Assembly (NCBI GenBank): GCA_022450005.1
Contig: JAKURE010000006.1
Coordinates: forward strand, 1-32,532
Direction: 5' to 3'
Length of the DNA stretch: 32,532 nt
DNA from: Halobacteriales archaeon
Lineage (GTDB): Archaea > Halobacteriota > Halobacteria > Halobacteriales > Hikarchaeaceae
Shown here: positions 1 through 10,144 of the stretch, piece after piece
Numbering within the stretch: position 1 is the stretch's first letter
Layout of the letters: every line of letters starts with the position of its first letter
Notes under the pieces: generated by a model
What the model saw: only the letters and a program-made list of their open reading frames with translations
What the model was told of the DNA's origin: nothing
The model's database searches: none
Made by a program: the position numbers and the translations under genes

Positions 1-1
1 T

Positions 2-1852
2 TTAGCAGGCGCTGATATAATCGTAGAAGGTTCTTTTAAAACACACAAAACCAATCCCTCTCCTTTAGAACCTCATGGATGCGTTGCTCATTATGACCGG
101 GCCGCTCCTAAACTAACACTATGGTCTTCAAACCAAGTACCTCATTTATTGAGAAAGTATGTCGCAGATACTATCCTCAATCTAGAAGTGGAACAAGTAG
201 TCTGCAAAATGCCAGATATTGGAGGTGGGTTCGGTGTCAAACTAGAACTATTTTCCCATGAAATATGTGCATCAGTACTTGCCATGGTAACTGGAAGGCC
301 AGTTAATATGGTTCTAGACCGAATAGAAGAATTAAAAGCTGGACGGGGAAGGCACCCTGAGACATTCACAGCAAAGTTAGGCTTGAAAAATGATGGTACC
401 ATTGTCGGAATGGATATCGACATGTTCCAAAATACAGGTGCTTACGGGAGTTTTGGAAAGACGATAGCATTTTCAGCAATGGCTACTTGCTCTGGTCCCT
501 ATCCTATTCCAAATCAACGCATCACTGGATCTGTCGTATATACAAATGTAATGCCAGGATCTGCAGTAAGGGGATACGGCGATCCCCAATTCACCTATGT
601 GCGAGAACAACTAGTTGATATGGCCGCAGAAGAATTGGGAATGGACCCAATCGATCTCCGACTAAAAAATGTCCCTCGAATAGAAGACATGCCCCTTCGA
701 ACACCATCTGGGCTTAAATGGGTAAACTCTGATATGCCTGAATGCCTCCATATAGTTCGGGACCGACTTAACTGGGACAAAGAACGCAGTAGTCCCAAGA
801 CCAATGATGGAAAACTCCGCGGCATTGGTATGGCAACAATCATGAAACGAGCAGGGAATAAAAGTGCCAAAGGAGCTGATTACTCCTCTGCAATAGTTCA
901 GATGAATCATTACGGACAAGTCACGGTTTTCTCGGGTATTTGCAGTATAGGACAGGGAACTGAAACTGCACTTTGCCAAATTGTAGCCGACGTCCTTGGG
1001 ATCTCCACCGATGACGTGACTCCTGTTATTGGAGACTCCGATATAACCACCGATGATATGGGTGTTTGGGCGGACCGGGGAACTATTATGGGTGGAACTT
1101 CTGCCGCAATGGCTGCGGAAAATCTAAAACATACAATCGATTCACTTTAAGCTTGTCACTTAAAAATAGATGAAGATGATGTAGAAATCGAAAATGGACA
1201 CATCCACGAAAAAGGAAACTCCGATAACGGAATCACTATGAAAGAACTAGCACACAAAGCTACATTTGGGGATCCAGAGGACCGTCCAGAAATTTTCAGA
1301 AAAGGTGTATCATTGGTGGGGGCAGCCAAGTTCGAAACACTTGAAGCAGAATTCTTAGATCCTGAAACTGGAACTGGAAATATTTCTCATGGATATACTT
1401 TCGGAGCCTTTGGGGTCATAGTGGAGATAGATCCTGGAACTGGAGTTGTCCAGGTAGTCGACGCAGCAATATGCGAAGATGTGGGAAAATTGATCAACCC
1501 AAAACTCCTAGAAGGACAAACCCAAGGTGGTATTATACACGGGTTGGGTGAAATACTACTCGAGGAGATGGTTTATGATTCAAATGGAAACCTAGAAAAT
1601 GGATCTCTAGTCGATTACCATCTGCCCACTGCCGCGGACGTACCTATGATTACTAAAATAGATGAACTTGAAAACCCCGATCCTTCCACTTCACATGGTC
1701 AAAAAGGAGCTGGTGAGTGTTCTACTGTCCCCGTCCCTGCGGCTATTGCAAATGCAGTTTATGATGCCACTGGAATCCGATTTTTCGAGGGTCCTTTAAC
1801 CCCTCGGCATGTTCTCCCCCGCCTGGTTGAAGCTGGACTAACAGAGCTATAG
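2..1852 (+). pseudogene. Xanthine dehydrogenase/CO dehydrogenase-type molybdopterin large subunit, 5'-truncated by the window and interrupted by one in-frame TAA at 1148-1150
   Basis: Frame is open from base 2 (LAGADIIVEGSFKTH...EPHGCVAHYD...LTLWSSNQVPH). ORFs 149-1150 and 1238-1852 share one frame, with no other stop between them. Motifs GGGFGVK, RGYGDPQ, IGQGTETALCQIVAD, GAGECSTVPVPAAIANAV are typical of the XDH/CoxL family. Confidence 0.85.
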
Positions 1853-2308
1853 ATTTTCTCCCTGATATCCTCCTGAATATAAACCTGTATTCTCTGCACG
1901 AGCAAAAACTATCTGCGCGATTCTAGCTCCTCTCTCTATGTCTATTTCCTTGTAAACCTGCAAAAAACTCTCCCCCTTTCCTTTGTAACCCGAATCCCAC
2001 ACTGCAGTATTGACCATACACGAATTCCGGAGTAATGAAGAACGTGGGTAAATAAATCCCACATGGTTTTCTGGAATATTCACCGTTTCAAAATATCTAA
2101 CTATGTAACCCCCTGGCTGCAAAGTATAATGGCCATCTTGAGGCTCTATCTCTTCCCGATCTCCAATTTTTTTCCCTCCCTTTTCTATACAGCCCCCCTT
2201 CGTTTGGACAAAAACACAACAGAGGGTTAGATCAACACCATTCGGTTGAATTTGAACATCTTCAATTGGCTCTACATGCTCCGAAACAAATTGGCCCGAT
2301 TCAAACAT
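1847..2308 (-). CDS. dUTPase/dCTP deaminase family protein
   Basis: IQPNGVDL, IYPRSSLLRN, WDSGYKGKGESFLQV, GARIAQIVF: trimeric dUTPase/Dcd fold motifs. Confidence 0.85.
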   Translation of the reverse strand: MFESGQFVSEHVEPIEDVQIQPNGVDLTLCCVFVQTKGGCIEKGGKKIGDREEIEPQDGHYTLQPGGYIVRYFETVNIPENHVGFIYPRSSLLRNSCMVNTAVWDSGYKGKGESFLQVYKEIDIERGARIAQIVFARAENTGLYSGGYQGENL

Positions 2309-2406
2309 GTGATTCCGGTTCGACGCAATGGAAATAACCCTGCCGAACTCAATTTTATTCGTACCACGTCTTTTTTATTACACGCAAACAAATATGCTGT
2401 GAGACC

Positions 2407-2970
2407 ATGGTGGAAAATTTCATAGAGTCTTCTAATCTCGATCTGATACCCCTTACAGATGTTAATGATAACCAGATATTGATTCGACACGCAAGACAAG
2501 AAGACCTGCTCGACATACTCCAAATAGAACGATTATCGTGTCCTTCTCCTTGGACTTTTGATATTTTCAATTATTTTCTTGGAACCCCCGGATTTTTAGT
2601 AGCAACTGTGCCCACAGAAAATTCTCTCATCGACGATATATTGCCTCTTTCTAATACCTATCCTCCACCAATAGGTTTCATCATAGCAGACGTAATCTTA
2701 GAAGACGATTCTCCCCTTGGACACATAAAAGATTTAGCTGTATCTCCTGACTGGCGTGGGAATGGGATCGGAACCCAGTTGATATCTCGAATTTTGGACG
2801 ATTTTAAATCAAAAGAAATTAAAAAAGTAAAACTTGAAGTGAGAAAAGGAAACAAAATTGCGATATCTCTTTATAATCGATTTGGATTTTCATTCCACCA
2901 TTCACTATCTGGTTATTATGCCGACGGAGAAGACGCACTAGTTTTGGTGTTAGATCTGCACACCACTTAA
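2407..2970 (+). CDS. RimI-like GNAT N-acetyltransferase
   Basis: ILQIERLSCPSPWT, HIKDLAVSPDWRGNGIGTQLISRIL, KLEVRKGNKIAISLYNRFGF: RimI/ArdA-type GNAT motifs. Confidence 0.85.
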   Translation: MVENFIESSNLDLIPLTDVNDNQILIRHARQEDLLDILQIERLSCPSPWTFDIFNYFLGTPGFLVATVPTENSLIDDILPLSNTYPPPIGFIIADVILEDDSPLGHIKDLAVSPDWRGNGIGTQLISRILDDFKSKEIKKVKLEVRKGNKIAISLYNRFGFSFHHSLSGYYADGEDALVLVLDLHTT

Positions 2971-3055
2971 CTTCATCCAACAATCTCCATTCGATCGATT
3001 CTATATTTTTAAGAGAATTTATTTATACCTCAAATTCTTATCTAAATATATTCTC

Positions 3056-4159
3056 ATGGCCAAATCAGATTCTGCCCCCAAAAGTCCTTTAGAAGATGTC
3101 TTCGTTGTAGACAATGACGTCCACATCGAGGAGACCCCCGGCCTCATGGCGAAATACTTTGAACCTCCTTACGATGACGCAGTCCGTCGCTATGAAAAAT
3201 CCTATCGATACCGAGATACCTCTGGTTTTATGCCTGGGATGAAGTTAGGGGATATTTTCAGAAACTCTCCTGCATCCAAGCACGCCAAACGGCCCGACCT
3301 AACCAATGGAGAAAACACGGAACGAGAACTAAAGAAATATCATGTTGATGTTGGAGTTCTTTTTGGGGAAAATGCTCTTAAAATTCCCATATTACAATCT
3401 GTAGAATACGCCAACGCTTTCGCCAGTGCGTACAATGATTATCTGATCGACCGATTTCTTGACCAAAGTGATGCCTTAATAGGTGCCATTGCGATAGCTC
3501 CACACGATCCCCACGCCGCAGCAGAAGAAATTGATAGGGTGGCAAACGAGAAACAAATGAAGGCCATTTTCCTACCAATTGGAGGCTTGGATCGAACATA
3601 TGGTCATTCCACATACCGTCCTATTTGGGAAGCTGCTTCCGAGCATTCCCTACCCATCGCATTCCACAGTGTAGGTGTAGACTTCCCCGAATTCCCATTC
3701 AATATGCACAAATTACCTTATTTAACAAGACATACTCTTGCACACGAGCTATCCCTTGTAGTAAATTGTATGCACATCGTAAATGAGGGAATTCCTGTAC
3801 TTTATCCCGAACTCAAATTCGTTTTCCTCGAAGCTGGATTATCTTGGATGCCCATGACGGCGTACCGTCTCGACCGAGAATACATGCAACACAGGGAACA
3901 AGCACCACTCCTCGAGAAACGGCCCTCTGAATACATCGATGAATTTTATGTTGGGACTCATCCAATCGAAGTACCCGAAAACCCTGCAGAATTAGCCGTT
4001 CTCCTCGATCAAGTCAATGGGGAAGAAACTGCTGTATTTGCAACAGATATTCCACATCACGATTGGGACGATGCAGGTGCAATTCAATCTATGCCCATTT
4101 CCAAAGAAGCCAAAGAAAAAATCTGGGGTCTAAATGCCAAAAAACTTTATAATATCTAA
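3056..4159 (+). CDS. Amidohydrolase-2 family metal-dependent hydrolase/decarboxylase
   Basis: VVDNDVHIEET, IAPHDPHAAAEEIDRV, FLEAGLSWMP, FATDIPHHDWD: TIM-barrel amidohydrolase_2 pattern (ACMSD/OHCU-like). Confidence 0.8.
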   Translation: MAKSDSAPKSPLEDVFVVDNDVHIEETPGLMAKYFEPPYDDAVRRYEKSYRYRDTSGFMPGMKLGDIFRNSPASKHAKRPDLTNGENTERELKKYHVDVGVLFGENALKIPILQSVEYANAFASAYNDYLIDRFLDQSDALIGAIAIAPHDPHAAAEEIDRVANEKQMKAIFLPIGGLDRTYGHSTYRPIWEAASEHSLPIAFHSVGVDFPEFPFNMHKLPYLTRHTLAHELSLVVNCMHIVNEGIPVLYPELKFVFLEAGLSWMPMTAYRLDREYMQHREQAPLLEKRPSEYIDEFYVGTHPIEVPENPAELAVLLDQVNGEETAVFATDIPHHDWDDAGAIQSMPISKEAKEKIWGLNAKKLYNI

Positions 4160-4164
4160 TAACC

Positions 4165-4530
4165 ATGGCAAAAAAACATCTAGTAGCTAAGACCAAAGAC
4201 ATCTCTCCTGGTGGGCATAAAATAGTTAGAATAGGTAGGGTCGAGATCGGACTATTCAATATTGACGGAGATTTCCATGCAATACCCAATGTTTGCCCCC
4301 ACCAATATGGGCCTTTATGTAATAATGGTACCATTAACGAAGGAACTCTTTCTGGAAAACGCGAAAATAACTTTCAACTTACATGGGATTACCAAGGCGA
4401 AGTGGTCAGTTGCCCATGGCACCAACTCCAATATCATATCCCCTCTGGAAAGTGTTTATCCTTCCCCGACATGAGCTTAAAACCATACAAACTTCTCATA
4501 GAAGACGATTTAATCTATATAGAGTCTTAA
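4165..4530 (+). CDS. Rieske [2Fe-2S] ferredoxin-like protein
   Basis: CPHQYGPLCNNG...VVSCPWHQLQYHIPSGKC gives the CxH...CxxH Rieske pair. Starts 5 bp after the amidohydrolase stop. Confidence 0.9.
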   Translation: MAKKHLVAKTKDISPGGHKIVRIGRVEIGLFNIDGDFHAIPNVCPHQYGPLCNNGTINEGTLSGKRENNFQLTWDYQGEVVSCPWHQLQYHIPSGKCLSFPDMSLKPYKLLIEDDLIYIES

Positions 4531-5129
4531 TCAGTTTCTTCGTATTCTGGTGCATTTTCGAATTGCTCTAAATCTTCCATCCCATAACCAAGTGTATTGT
4601 AAAGTCTACTTTGACAGCATAGAATTCTTGCAGGGACTTCTTGACTTTTATTAAAATGTTGATGAACTGTATTTGTTGGGATATATATGACATCTTCTGG
4701 TATCCAATCAAACCTCAGTGCTTCTTCTGGATATGTCCAATGTGCAACATCTTGGCCCACATGTAACGTAGGATCCCAGTGTAGGTCATATCCTTCCCCT
4801 TCTATCACAAAAATCAACTCTTCACTCATATGACGGTGCTTTCCAGATCTCCCTCCCGGGGGTATGACTTGCATGTATATGTCGGTCCCTCTGACAGAAG
4901 CGCCTAGTTCCTTTGCCAATTTCTCATTTATCACATGTTTCAGTATACCCTGTTGAGAATATTCCCAAGGCATTTCTTCCGGTTTGATGACCTTTTTATC
5001 AGGCCCACTCCCATGCTGTGCCATGGGATTTTGTTTTGATGTTTCTATTGCTTCACCATAGTAAGAAGCCACCTTTTCGCCTTTATTGTACGATAATCTT
5101 TCTTCTTTGTGTGTGTATTCCTTTGCCAT
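4527..5129 (-). CDS. Cupin domain protein (second of tandem pair); start moved from 5186 to ATG at 5129
   Basis: GKHRHMSEELIFVIEGEGYDLH...VIYIPTNTVHQHFN cupin motifs. ATG lies just after the upstream cupin stop (taaaATG). Confidence 0.75.
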   Translation of the reverse strand: MAKEYTHKEERLSYNKGEKVASYYGEAIETSKQNPMAQHGSGPDKKVIKPEEMPWEYSQQGILKHVINEKLAKELGASVRGTDIYMQVIPPGGRSGKHRHMSEELIFVIEGEGYDLHWDPTLHVGQDVAHWTYPEEALRFDWIPEDVIYIPTNTVHQHFNKSQEVPARILCCQSRLYNTLGYGMEDLEQFENAPEYEETD

Positions 5130-5130
5130 T

Positions 5131-5841
5131 TTATACTCTCTCCTTAAGACGTTCTTTTTGTTCATCTTCTTTATGTGATATTGCATCTAGTAAATCCCCT
5201 GCATGATACAATTGCTTTTTATCTGTCCAAAGTTCATCGGGCGTCCATTCTGGATTGACACGACACCTTTCCGAGGGATAATTCTCTGCAAATCCCTGAT
5301 ATAAAAGATGCAAAAATTGACACACTGCCTTTGGTTTTATAATCAGACCTTTACATAGGTTTTCTGGGTCTGAACTATAGTGGCGATGAACAGTCCCCCC
5401 TCTTATGATTGCAAGGTCCCCTGCTTCCCACTTATACTCTTGACCGTCATGGATTTCATACCCCTCCCCTTCTAAAATATACAACATGGCTTCATTCTGA
5501 TGGTAGTGTTTTTTCCCATGGCTTTCGGGAGCTAGAACTCTATAATGTAATTGTAATGACTGGGTAATCCCCGACCAGGGCCTTACAAGCTGTTTCCCCC
5601 ACGTTTGAGATCCTTGTGGTGGTGAAGATTTAGCCTTCATTGGTATTTCACTCCCCCTAATCAATCTCTTTTCAGGATCTCTGAGGCTCTCCCAGACATC
5701 TTTATAATCATATCTATCTGTTTCTAAAGCTGTCACGTAAGTCCTTTTCCCGGGAAATGTTTTTTCATAAGCAGCATCTACTGCTTGTTGTACTGTTATA
5801 CTTTTTCCGCCATCTGTTCTATGAGGGTGATCATCGCACAT
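5131..5841 (-). CDS. Cupin domain protein (first of tandem pair)
   Basis: GKKHYHQNEAMLYILEGEGYEIHDGQEYKWEAGDLAIIRGGTVHRHYS cupin motifs. Confidence 0.75.
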   Translation of the reverse strand: MCDDHPHRTDGGKSITVQQAVDAAYEKTFPGKRTYVTALETDRYDYKDVWESLRDPEKRLIRGSEIPMKAKSSPPQGSQTWGKQLVRPWSGITQSLQLHYRVLAPESHGKKHYHQNEAMLYILEGEGYEIHDGQEYKWEAGDLAIIRGGTVHRHYSSDPENLCKGLIIKPKAVCQFLHLLYQGFAENYPSERCRVNPEWTPDELWTDKKQLYHAGDLLDAISHKEDEQKERLKERV

Positions 5842-5929
5842 AATCTTTTAATCCGTATGATGCGTTAGTCCCTGATCTATCTAAATGATGACGTTTTATT
5901 TTTACATTCTAATTGGGAACTAATATAAG

Positions 5930-6640
5930 TTAAATTGATCTGGTAATTCCACCATCAACCCGAATATTCTGACCTGTGATGTATGCGGCCCCATCCGATG
6001 CTAAAAAACTCACCAAACTAGATATTTCCCCAGCCGTTCCATATCGATTCAATGGAATTCTAGATTTAATTTCTTCTTTTTCGGGCAGACCCTTACTATT
6101 AATAAACCCTGGTAATATGTTATTCATCCTAATATTTTTAGAAGCATATTCATCTGCAAATAATTTAGTGAATGCCGCCAAAGCAGACCTAAATATGACC
6201 GAAGTAGGGAACATGGGATCTGGTTCAAATGCTGCGAAAGTAGATATGTTAATTATGACCCCTGATTTTTGGGATTGCATAATAGGGGCAACTAATTGGG
6301 CAGCATGAACCACATTCATGAGATATGTGTCCATGCCCTTATACCACTCTTCATCTGAAATATCTAGAATCGGGCCTTTTGGGCCATGACCTGCACTATT
6401 TACTAGAACATCCACCCTTCCCCATCTATCAATAGTACCATCAATAAGTTTCTTTATGTCCACTTTCGATTGATTGGACCCTGTCACTCCGAACCCCCCT
6501 AGTTCGTTTGCCAATGTTTCTCCCTTCCCTGAAGAAGAAAGTATTGACACTTTAAATCCCTCCGAAGCCAATTTTCTAGCTGCATCTGCACCCATTCCTG
6601 TCCCTGCAGCAATCAAAACTGCAACTTTTTCGTTAACCAT
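5930..6640 (-). CDS. Short-chain dehydrogenase/reductase
   Basis: AAGTGMGADAARKLASEGF Rossmann motif, VLVNSAGHG, NISTFA, C-terminal SLVSFLASDGAAYITGQNIRVDGG. The canonical catalytic YxxxK appears altered. Confidence 0.8.
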   Translation of the reverse strand: MVNEKVAVLIAAGTGMGADAARKLASEGFKVSILSSSGKGETLANELGGFGVTGSNQSKVDIKKLIDGTIDRWGRVDVLVNSAGHGPKGPILDISDEEWYKGMDTYLMNVVHAAQLVAPIMQSQKSGVIINISTFAAFEPDPMFPTSVIFRSALAAFTKLFADEYASKNIRMNNILPGFINSKGLPEKEEIKSRIPLNRYGTAGEISSLVSFLASDGAAYITGQNIRVDGGITRSI

Positions 6641-6676
6641 CTATGACTTAGCTTACTTCTTTCTACTCAATAGGTC

Positions 6677-6970
6677 TTATGCCACGGTAAATCCCTTCTC
6701 TTGAAGGAATTTTATAACTCTTGTAGTATGGTCTCCTTGCAATTCTATTGATCCATTTTCAACGGTACCTCCACAAGCAAACTTAGCTTTTAGAGATGAA
6801 GCAAGGCTTCCCAGATCCACATCCTTCGGATCAAAACCTTGGATGACCGTCACTGCTTTACCATACCTTCTAGTATCTGTCCGAATTGTTATTTGTTGAG
6901 ATTCTTTCGCCACGTCCTCGCAAATGCAAAGCTCCTCTGGTAACCCACACGTTGAGCAGATCTCTGCCAT
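6677..6970 (-). CDS. Archaeal SUI1/aIF1 translation initiation factor
   Basis: [13 protein letters not shown] zinc-binding N-terminus; [36 protein letters not shown] are aSUI1 hallmarks. Confidence 0.95.
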   Translation of the reverse strand: MAEICSTCGLPEELCICEDVAKESQQITIRTDTRRYGKAVTVIQGFDPKDVDLGSLASSLKAKFACGGTVENGSIELQGDHTTRVIKFLQEKGFTVA

Positions 6971-7054
6971 TGTAATTTATAACCAATCTATCTACTAAAG
7001 ACTATCGGGGGGCTCGATATGGATTCTTACTATCAATTCCCTTCTCTGCAACCC

Positions 7055-8230
7055 TCATGTACCTTGTATTTCTTGCTCAAACCATTGAGTTGGAACTATG
7101 TGTCCCATTTCCTCTTTTTCTGCTAGCTGATGTAAAGCCCATCCCGCAGCTGCGAACTGCGCCCCAAAACCCCGATTATAAAATGCCGTTCTATCTTCTG
7201 ATTTTTCTCTTTTTATGTTCCCCACTATTGCCTCATGCAAACTTGGAATTATATCCCATTTAATCTGATTAGATTCCCCCATGCCATCTACGGAAAATTC
7301 TGGTATTCCTGCCGGGTCTCCTACTACATAGTAATTAATATTCTTGGCTGGTATTTTTCGTTCTCTAACTGTAGTTCCAATTTCTTCATAAACCTTGATC
7401 TTCGGCCACGATTGTACAAATACGTCAAACATCCCCTCTTGGAAAAAATCAGTCGGGGGTTCTTTTCTATTTAATACCCCTACATGGGTACCTTCTGAAA
7501 TCCATTCCATATTAAACACTGGATCCAACGAATTAGTTGCACATTGTATGATGTCTACCTCTTGAAAAACTTCCTCAGGAGTGGTCGTAGCAACCAAATC
7601 CATATCCGTCTCGTCCCTCATAGACGAAACAAATGTTTCTCGATTCTTTGGAGTTGGGGAGTATATTTTTGCACTTTCTATTTCGAATATATCCTCAAAA
7701 GCTAGCAAATGGGCCCTAGCTTGGGGACCTGTTCCCAAAATACCAATCCGATTGCTATCTTCTATGGCTAGATATTTTGCTGCAATCGCACTTGTTGCAG
7801 CCACTCGGTAAGTCTGAACAATTCCATCTGGAAATATTGACAATAATTCCCCAGTCTTAGTGCTAAACAGCATAACCAACCCTGTGTACTTTCCACTATC
7901 TCCCGGTATTTTATTTTTAGTTCGTTTTCCCTCTGCAGTTTTCCATGTTACTATGTTTGAATTAATTCTTATGGCGCCAACTTCCAATGATGGTACCACC
8001 CCGCCCATAGTTTTCAATAGATGTGACTTTGCATCAATATCTTCTCCAGAAACCGATTGGGGACTTAGAATATCTTCTCGAGTATTTGTCGCAGCCATCT
8101 CTTCTCCAAAATCAACAAACATTCTTTCGACAGCGGAAATAATCTCTGTTACCTGTAGATTTTCAGCAATATCCTCTTCAGTGATAACTCGAGTCACATT
8201 TTCTTTGCAAACCTTACACCTATTTATCAC
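7055..8230 (-). CDS. Ornithine cyclodeaminase/mu-crystallin family dehydrogenase
   Basis: GDSGKYTGLVMLFSTKTGELLSI, RVAATSAIAAKYLA, IGILGTGPQARAHLLAF are OCD/AlaDH family motifs. Confidence 0.85.
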   Translation of the reverse strand: MINRCKVCKENVTRVITEEDIAENLQVTEIISAVERMFVDFGEEMAATNTREDILSPQSVSGEDIDAKSHLLKTMGGVVPSLEVGAIRINSNIVTWKTAEGKRTKNKIPGDSGKYTGLVMLFSTKTGELLSIFPDGIVQTYRVAATSAIAAKYLAIEDSNRIGILGTGPQARAHLLAFEDIFEIESAKIYSPTPKNRETFVSSMRDETDMDLVATTTPEEVFQEVDIIQCATNSLDPVFNMEWISEGTHVGVLNRKEPPTDFFQEGMFDVFVQSWPKIKVYEEIGTTVRERKIPAKNINYYVVGDPAGIPEFSVDGMGESNQIKWDIIPSLHEAIVGNIKREKSEDRTAFYNRGFGAQFAAAGWALHQLAEKEEMGHIVPTQWFEQEIQGT

Positions 8231-8299
8231 TTTTCCCTCCTGACCCCCTTCTAAGCTACTATAAACGAAGTTAAGTCTCTAAATGAAGAATAAATCCAC

Positions 8300-9436
8300 A
8301 TGGAATCAATAGCCGCCATTCTCGAAAAACCAACTAGCAATGGAAAATTCACTGAATCAAAACCTGCTACTATTTGTGAAATAGAAGTAGAAGAGCCCAC
8401 CGGCGAAGAAGTCTTAGTGGAAATTGTTGCAGGAAGTTTATGTCATACCGACGTTGCCATGGCATTAGGAAATATCAATGAACAGTATCCTCTCGTAATG
8501 GGGCACGAAGGCGCTGGAATCGTACGGCAAGTCGGAGATTCTGTTACTACCCTATCCCCCGGGGATCATGTAGTACTTGGGAGGCCCGCATGTGGCATAT
8601 GTGAATATTGTAGACAGGGTAGATCGAATTTATGCAATGCAAGGCTAACATCCCGCCACGCAGGAACTCTCCGCACCGGGGAACGTAGATTCTACCGGGA
8701 TGGGGAAAAAATATACCACTGCCATGGAGTTTCATCCTTTACACAGTTTACCAATGTAACTGAAGAAGTAGCAATTAAAATCAACGATAAACTTCCCCTA
8801 GACGAAGCAACTCTTTTAGGATGTGGTGTTTTCACCGGAGCAGGAGCTGTGATGAACACGGCAAACATCGAAGCAGGATCCTCCGTCGCAATCTTCGGGG
8901 CAGGGGGCGTTGGATTAAGCGCTCTACAAGGAGCTGTGGTCCGTGGAGCGGTAACTATTATTGCAGTAGATATGATCCCTGAGAAACTCCAAGTAGCAAA
9001 AAACCTCGGGGCGACCCACACAATCAATGCCAGCGAAGAAGATCCTGTAGATCGAATCAAACAAATAACCGACGGCCGTGGTGTAGATTATGCTTTTGAT
9101 GTTGTTGGAAATCCAAAAGTCGTCGAACAGGCAGTGGAATCTCTTCACTCTACAGGATCTGTAGTCCTGGTCGGAACAACTCCTGCAAAAAAACATACTG
9201 TCAATCTCAATCTATATGAGATGGTCGTACGGGAAAAATCTATAATTGGATCCTTTAATGGGTCTTATAGTCTTCAAACAGCGATCCCCATGCTAGCAGA
9301 TCTAGTTGTGGCGGGGCATATGTCGTTAAAAGAAATGATCAGCAGCAAACGTCCACTTTCTGAGATCAATGAAGCAATGGAGGCACTAGAAGAAGGCGGA
9401 TCTGCAATTAGACAAGTCATCCTGCCTCCAAAATAA
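8300..9436 (+). CDS. Zinc-dependent medium-chain alcohol dehydrogenase
   Basis: AGSLCHTDVAMALG, GHEGAGIVRQVGDSV, CGICEYCRQGRSNLCNA structural Zn site, GAGGVGLSALQGA nucleotide-binding motif. Confidence 0.93.
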   Translation: MESIAAILEKPTSNGKFTESKPATICEIEVEEPTGEEVLVEIVAGSLCHTDVAMALGNINEQYPLVMGHEGAGIVRQVGDSVTTLSPGDHVVLGRPACGICEYCRQGRSNLCNARLTSRHAGTLRTGERRFYRDGEKIYHCHGVSSFTQFTNVTEEVAIKINDKLPLDEATLLGCGVFTGAGAVMNTANIEAGSSVAIFGAGGVGLSALQGAVVRGAVTIIAVDMIPEKLQVAKNLGATHTINASEEDPVDRIKQITDGRGVDYAFDVVGNPKVVEQAVESLHSTGSVVLVGTTPAKKHTVNLNLYEMVVREKSIIGSFNGSYSLQTAIPMLADLVVAGHMSLKEMISSKRPLSEINEAMEALEEGGSAIRQVILPPK

Positions 9437-9475
9437 CCAGTTATATTTATTAAATATCAACTCTCATATCTCTAC

Positions 9476-10144
9476 ATGAAAGCCATACACGATCTAGGAG
9501 GAATACACGGATTCGGCCCAATCAAAATGGATTCGGCCCAATTCCACGAAAGATGGGAACAGGAAGTCTTTGTAATAAACAAAATAATTCAAGTACACGG
9601 TATCTACAAAGTGGATGAAAAACGCCATGCATCAGAGAGAATTCCACCGCTGCGATACCTTCAGCTCAGCTATTTTGAAAAATGGCTCGACAGTATTGAA
9701 ATGTTGTTAATTGAGAAGGGAATATTAACGAGAGAAGATATTGATTCCCGTCGAGAGTCTCTCTCGTTGGGTGCACAACAAAACGAACCAAAACCCGACC
9801 CAAATCTGACTACTAAAGTATTGGATTCATTCAAAAAAGACAAGCTCAAAGAAGTCGAACCCATGAAAAATAGTTTTCATATAGGGGATGAAGTCATAGT
9901 AAAATCTAATAATGAATTTGGCCATTGTAGGGCACCCGCATATGCTCAAAAGAGTATTGGAATAATCGAACAAACCTTTGGAACATTCCCCTTGCCAGAT
10001 GCCATAGTCCGTGGGGAGTATCTAGCCGAACCGGTGTATAAAGTTAGATTTTCAGCACAAGAACTCTGGGGCGATTCTTATCCTGAGAATGATTCTATTA
10101 CTCTAGATTTGTGGGAAAGTTACCTTTCACCTACTCCCTCTTAG
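9476..10144 (+). CDS. Nitrile hydratase beta-subunit-like protein (no alpha subunit in window)
   Basis: MKAIHDLGGIHGFGPI N-terminus; FHERWE; C-terminal IGDEVIVKSNNEFGHCRAPAYAQKSIGIIEQTFGTFPLPDA...YKVRFSAQELWGD: NHase beta hallmarks. Confidence 0.85.
   Translation: MKAIHDLGGIHGFGPIKMDSAQFHERWEQEVFVINKIIQVHGIYKVDEKRHASERIPPLRYLQLSYFEKWLDSIEMLLIEKGILTREDIDSRRESLSLGAQQNEPKPDPNLTTKVLDSFKKDKLKEVEPMKNSFHIGDEVIVKSNNEFGHCRAPAYAQKSIGIIEQTFGTFPLPDAIVRGEYLAEPVYKVRFSAQELWGDSYPENDSITLDLWESYLSPTPS

Noticed and set aside
9509-9543. Direct repeat ggattcggcccaat ... ggattcggcccaat at the start of the NHase-beta-like gene
   Set aside because: Only two short copies in different reading frames inside a conserved N-terminus; probably chance or a minor slippage event.
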